From: Omphiscola glabra | Lineage: Eukaryota; Mollusca; Gastropoda; Lymnaeidae | Reading direction: 5' to 3' | Length of the DNA stretch: 64,000 bases | Assembly: GCA_964017045.1 (NCBI GenBank) | Contig: OZ024799.1 | Coordinates: forward strand, 29,213,596-29,277,595 | In this document: positions 60,885 through 64,000 of the stretch, piece by piece | Numbering within the stretch: position 1 is the first letter of the stretch | Layout of the letters: each line of letters starts with the position of its first letter | Notes under the pieces: generated by a model | Databases searched by the model: none | Seen by the model: only the letters and a program-made list of their open reading frames with translations | Told to the model about the DNA's origin: nothing | Position numbers and translations under genes: made by a program

Positions 60885-63800
60885 ATATCATTATACCAGA
60901 GGATTGTTGCAAGACTTTTAACCAATCTCTTTAATCTTAATACCGCTGCCTTGCTCTGCTCCGTTTCTTGAGAATCTATTACTATTACTCATCTCCTTGC
61001 ACTTTGGTTGTATCTTTGACAATACACAAACATACTCCAACCCTCTCATTTGAAGGTTCTCGCTACTCCGGGTTCCCCAGTTTTTATTATTAAATTAAGA
61101 TAATTAAATGTTACCCTTCGGTATGATTAATCTTTAAAAAAAAATAAAAAAATTCTTTATGTGCAAAAATGGAATTAATAAAATTAATTGAATAAACCTA
61201 GATTCCCCGCATTTAAAAAAAAAAAAAGTTTAAAAACAAAAATAATATAAATATGACAATTTGTTAGGCCCCCACCCACTGTTTACCGTACCTTTGCCTT
61301 AAAATAATATATATGATAAAGAGGCCATCATGCAGTTGGGAGCAGAGTTCGCATAGAATTAATCATATATCATAAGATGACAGCAAGACGTCGAGCAATA
61401 ATAAATATCGCATTGCTTACCGACAGAGTGAAAGTCTATTTCTTGTAGATGACCGAAAGCCTTAATGACTTTCAGCTGAAGCCGAAAATAAACCGAAATA
61501 AATAAGTATTTAAAAAGATTGAACAGCATTGTTCTTCTAGACTCCATAGCAATGTTTAACTTTAATTGAGGGTCCGGTGCTAAATTTATTCATATCTTGA
61601 AATTCATCATCATCATGCTCATAAACATGGTTATTGACGAAATAACAAGGGTGTACATGTAACAAAAAAGGTAATAATGGGGGAGACTGCAATCAGGTTA
61701 GCACAATAGGAAATTAGTAGAACACAGTTAGGTTAAACATGATAAAAGGAACGCAACAAAACAACGAACGTGTCGGCAGGAAGCCTTCATCAGCGAACAA
61801 ACACAAATACGAATAAAATGAGAATGTATAAATAAATATATATATAATATAGCACTTAGCTAAAAAGTAGTATCCAAGGGGGCAGCAAATGATTAGTGAC
61901 AGAAAGTAAGTGGGAGAAAGAAAAGAGGAGAAGTAAGTCCACTGCGATAGGTCGTGACGTGGAGGGGCGGAGCTAGGTTCAAACAGTTAATAGAGACATG
62001 ACATTTAAACCATGTGGGTACAAGGTGTCTTTTGCAATTAAGATGTCTTTTGCAATTCTCCGTCGACACCCATCAGAAGAACTATTTTAAGAGACCTGGT
62101 TTTAAAACAATTCCCCCCACCAATGGGGGTGAGGTAGGTTGGTCACCGAACGAAATAACTACGCCACCAGCACGGTAAGACTAATGTGTTGGTACTAGGC
62201 TTAATATTAATACAGCGATATCTTTCCAGCTATTTATGAAAACACAAGGCATTCGTATGACGAAAACCGCAAAAAAAAATTGTTTTGATATTTGTATAGA
62301 GTTAATAACTGGTATTTGGGTGAAAATTGGTACTATTAGATCCACAATGATTATTGTACCGGTAGGTATATTTTCTAGAATATAATTATATTATAAAAGC
62401 AAAGGGCGCTCAATGTTTCTTTTTTGCACGAATTTAGCACACCCCCCCCCCCCCCACAAACGGGTCCAAATTTTCTCTTACCATACTACTTAATAAAAAA
62501 ATTTAATAAGAAATTTAAATTGCTTTTACATTAAACTGGTAAAAGCCAAAGAATTCAACAGATGTTTATTTATTAATATTCACGATGATCTCAAAAAAAA
62601 AAAAAAAAAAAAGAACTGATATTTTCCCAATCATTTTTTGATGTAAGTAGAATGTACGCATGGACGATTTTTAAAATACCTTAATATTTTGGTTTCTGTC
62701 GAAAGTCTCGTTAAGCTTTTGGTTTCGGCTTCGGTTTCGACTGAAATCAGAAAATCATTTTCGGTCGGTCTCTAGTGGTAATATCTGATGAAATTTATGC
62801 CTCTCTATAATTTATAAGCTCGTTCTAAAGTTTCATACAATTAATTCCTTTGACGGTATAATACATCGGCACAATACAAAGATCTTTTGATGAGGTAGAG
62901 TGAAGGGAAGATTTCACTGATTTCAGGAACTAATTCAATATGACGTCACATAATGTATTTCTCATGTAATAAATATGCAGACATTGTTTCGAGGAGAGGT
63001 GAAGGGGAAAAAAGAAAGGGAAAATGTGTTAAATGGATTTTAAAATTATTAAAATTTACATTTTTTATTGTGTTGATTTTTCAAAAAAGATTGCATAACA
63101 GAAAGAAGGAAAGGGGCGCCACCGCATAAAATTCCTCTCGGTTGCCCTGTAAAAAGTTTGGTTCAGTTGTCTCTCCGTGTTCATACACCTAAAGCAGCAG
63201 TCTAACAATGAGTTAAAAAAGATTACTTTTTGGCAAACATCTTAATAACGTAGGATTGCCGGTACGTGACGATTTTAAAAATTATTTATTTACCTATTTA
63301 CTCTGTTTGTGGGGGAGGGGGGGAAATTATAATAGACTGATGACGTCACGCAATAAAGACTAAAGAGCGACAGATAATATATAAATATGTTGCCAGTGAA
63401 GTGGGAGGTCTGCTGGATATGACATCAAATATTAATTGGGTGGTTTATAGAAGAGTTTTGACACCCAAGTATCTCGTTTCTTCATTGGATATTGTCGTTG
63501 TCCAGGAGATTCTGTTTAACCATCGTAATTTTAGAGCAATGGGGAATTTCCTATACCGTGTGTTAGACAAGTTGTGAAAAAAATGGCATCGCACTTCTGA
63601 CAAACAAACAAATCAGATTGATGAAAATCTTTCATTTTTTTCTGTTTTTAACTTTATCTCGCAAAACGCTTAAGCTTTACAAATAGTAAAGATAAATAGA
63701 TTTTTTTAAAACTAAACAGATAGTAATTGTATTTAACAATTTAATTTCTGACTAATGTTACGCCCCCTGAGGTTTTAAAGGAATTTGAACAGGCCCGTCG

Positions 63801-63942
63801 TGGTCTAGGGCACACTGCGGCAACCTACGGTACGCGTGTCAGGCTTGGCACGCATAGAGATTTTCATTGATACGTGGAAGACCAAAAAGAAAATTATAAA
63901 ATAAAATTATAAAATGACTACAAATGCGTCAAAAATTGATCC

Positions 63943-64000
63943 TACATTTTAAAATTATTTTTTCGATACCCGGTAACTAGCGAAGCTCTGTGTAAAAATA
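63943..64000 (+). repeat. H1 array unit 11, first 58 bases
   Basis: The unit-start sequence (TACATTTTAAAATTATTTTT, then CGATACCCGG) recurs and is cut by the window edge, so the array continues to the right. Confidence 0.85.

Larger units (their letters stand above)
58073..63942 (+). repeat. H1 array unit 10
   Basis: A 5870-bp unit with a consensus spacer: full-length GATTTCACTGATTTCAGG near 62910, GGGGGAG near 61680, GGTACGTG (63265) and 12 G after the TG-run. It is the last complete unit in the window. Confidence 0.93.

Noticed and set aside
5486..64000. Regular repeats considered as a CRISPR-like or satellite array
   Set aside because: The period is 5.87 kb and each unit contains an intact gene with promoter and 3' signal; this is a tandem gene family.

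Overview
The window is animal (metazoan) nuclear DNA: an AT-rich left flank full of transposon remnants, then a long head-to-tail array in which every unit carries one replication-type linker histone H1 gene and nothing else recognisable. The H1 has a winged-helix globular domain and a long Lys/Ala/Pro tail with SPKK motifs, and its genes end in a histone 3' stem-loop, so the organism is an animal. A lophotrochozoan, probably a mollusc and perhaps a gastropod, fits best: H1-only clusters are known from mussels, and SPIN-type hAT transposons like the one at 2586-2784 are known from a pond snail. The phylum is an inference, not proven by the sequence.

Layout. 1-2329 is AT-rich non-coding DNA with cryptic TAGTA/CTAGT repeats and one weak promoter-like cluster (495-626). 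2334-5160 is a transposon graveyard: three copies of a short element with GGGGCCATCC...TGACGTCACGC ends, a complete 199-bp SPIN/URR1-like hAT MITE with an 8-bp target duplication, and other hAT-like ends. 5101-5485 holds nothing recognised. The array starts at about 5486 and runs off the right edge. It has ten complete units of about 5.87 kb (unit 8 is 5.65 kb) and the first 58 bases of an eleventh. All ten H1 genes are on the + strand.

Each unit holds, in order: about 2.1 kb of upstream DNA, a TATA box and initiator about 80-110 nt before the ATG, an intronless 212-codon H1 gene, a histone stem-loop 45 nt after the stop, two AATAAA signals about 350 nt further on, and about 3.1 kb of spacer with old transposon-like fragments and homopolymers. 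No core histone gene, 5S rRNA, tRNA or snRNA was found in the unit. Copies 2-10 encode the same protein except for one Ala-to-Val change in copy 8. Copy 1, at the array edge, differs at three tail residues.

The units are nearly identical, as expected under concerted evolution, but they are not clones. Unit 1 diverges progressively toward the flank. Unit 8 contains a sharply bounded 2.2-kb divergent patch with a 229-bp deletion and a 23-bp insertion. Units 3/4 and units 8/9 share private variants that look like traces of local unequal exchange or gene conversion.
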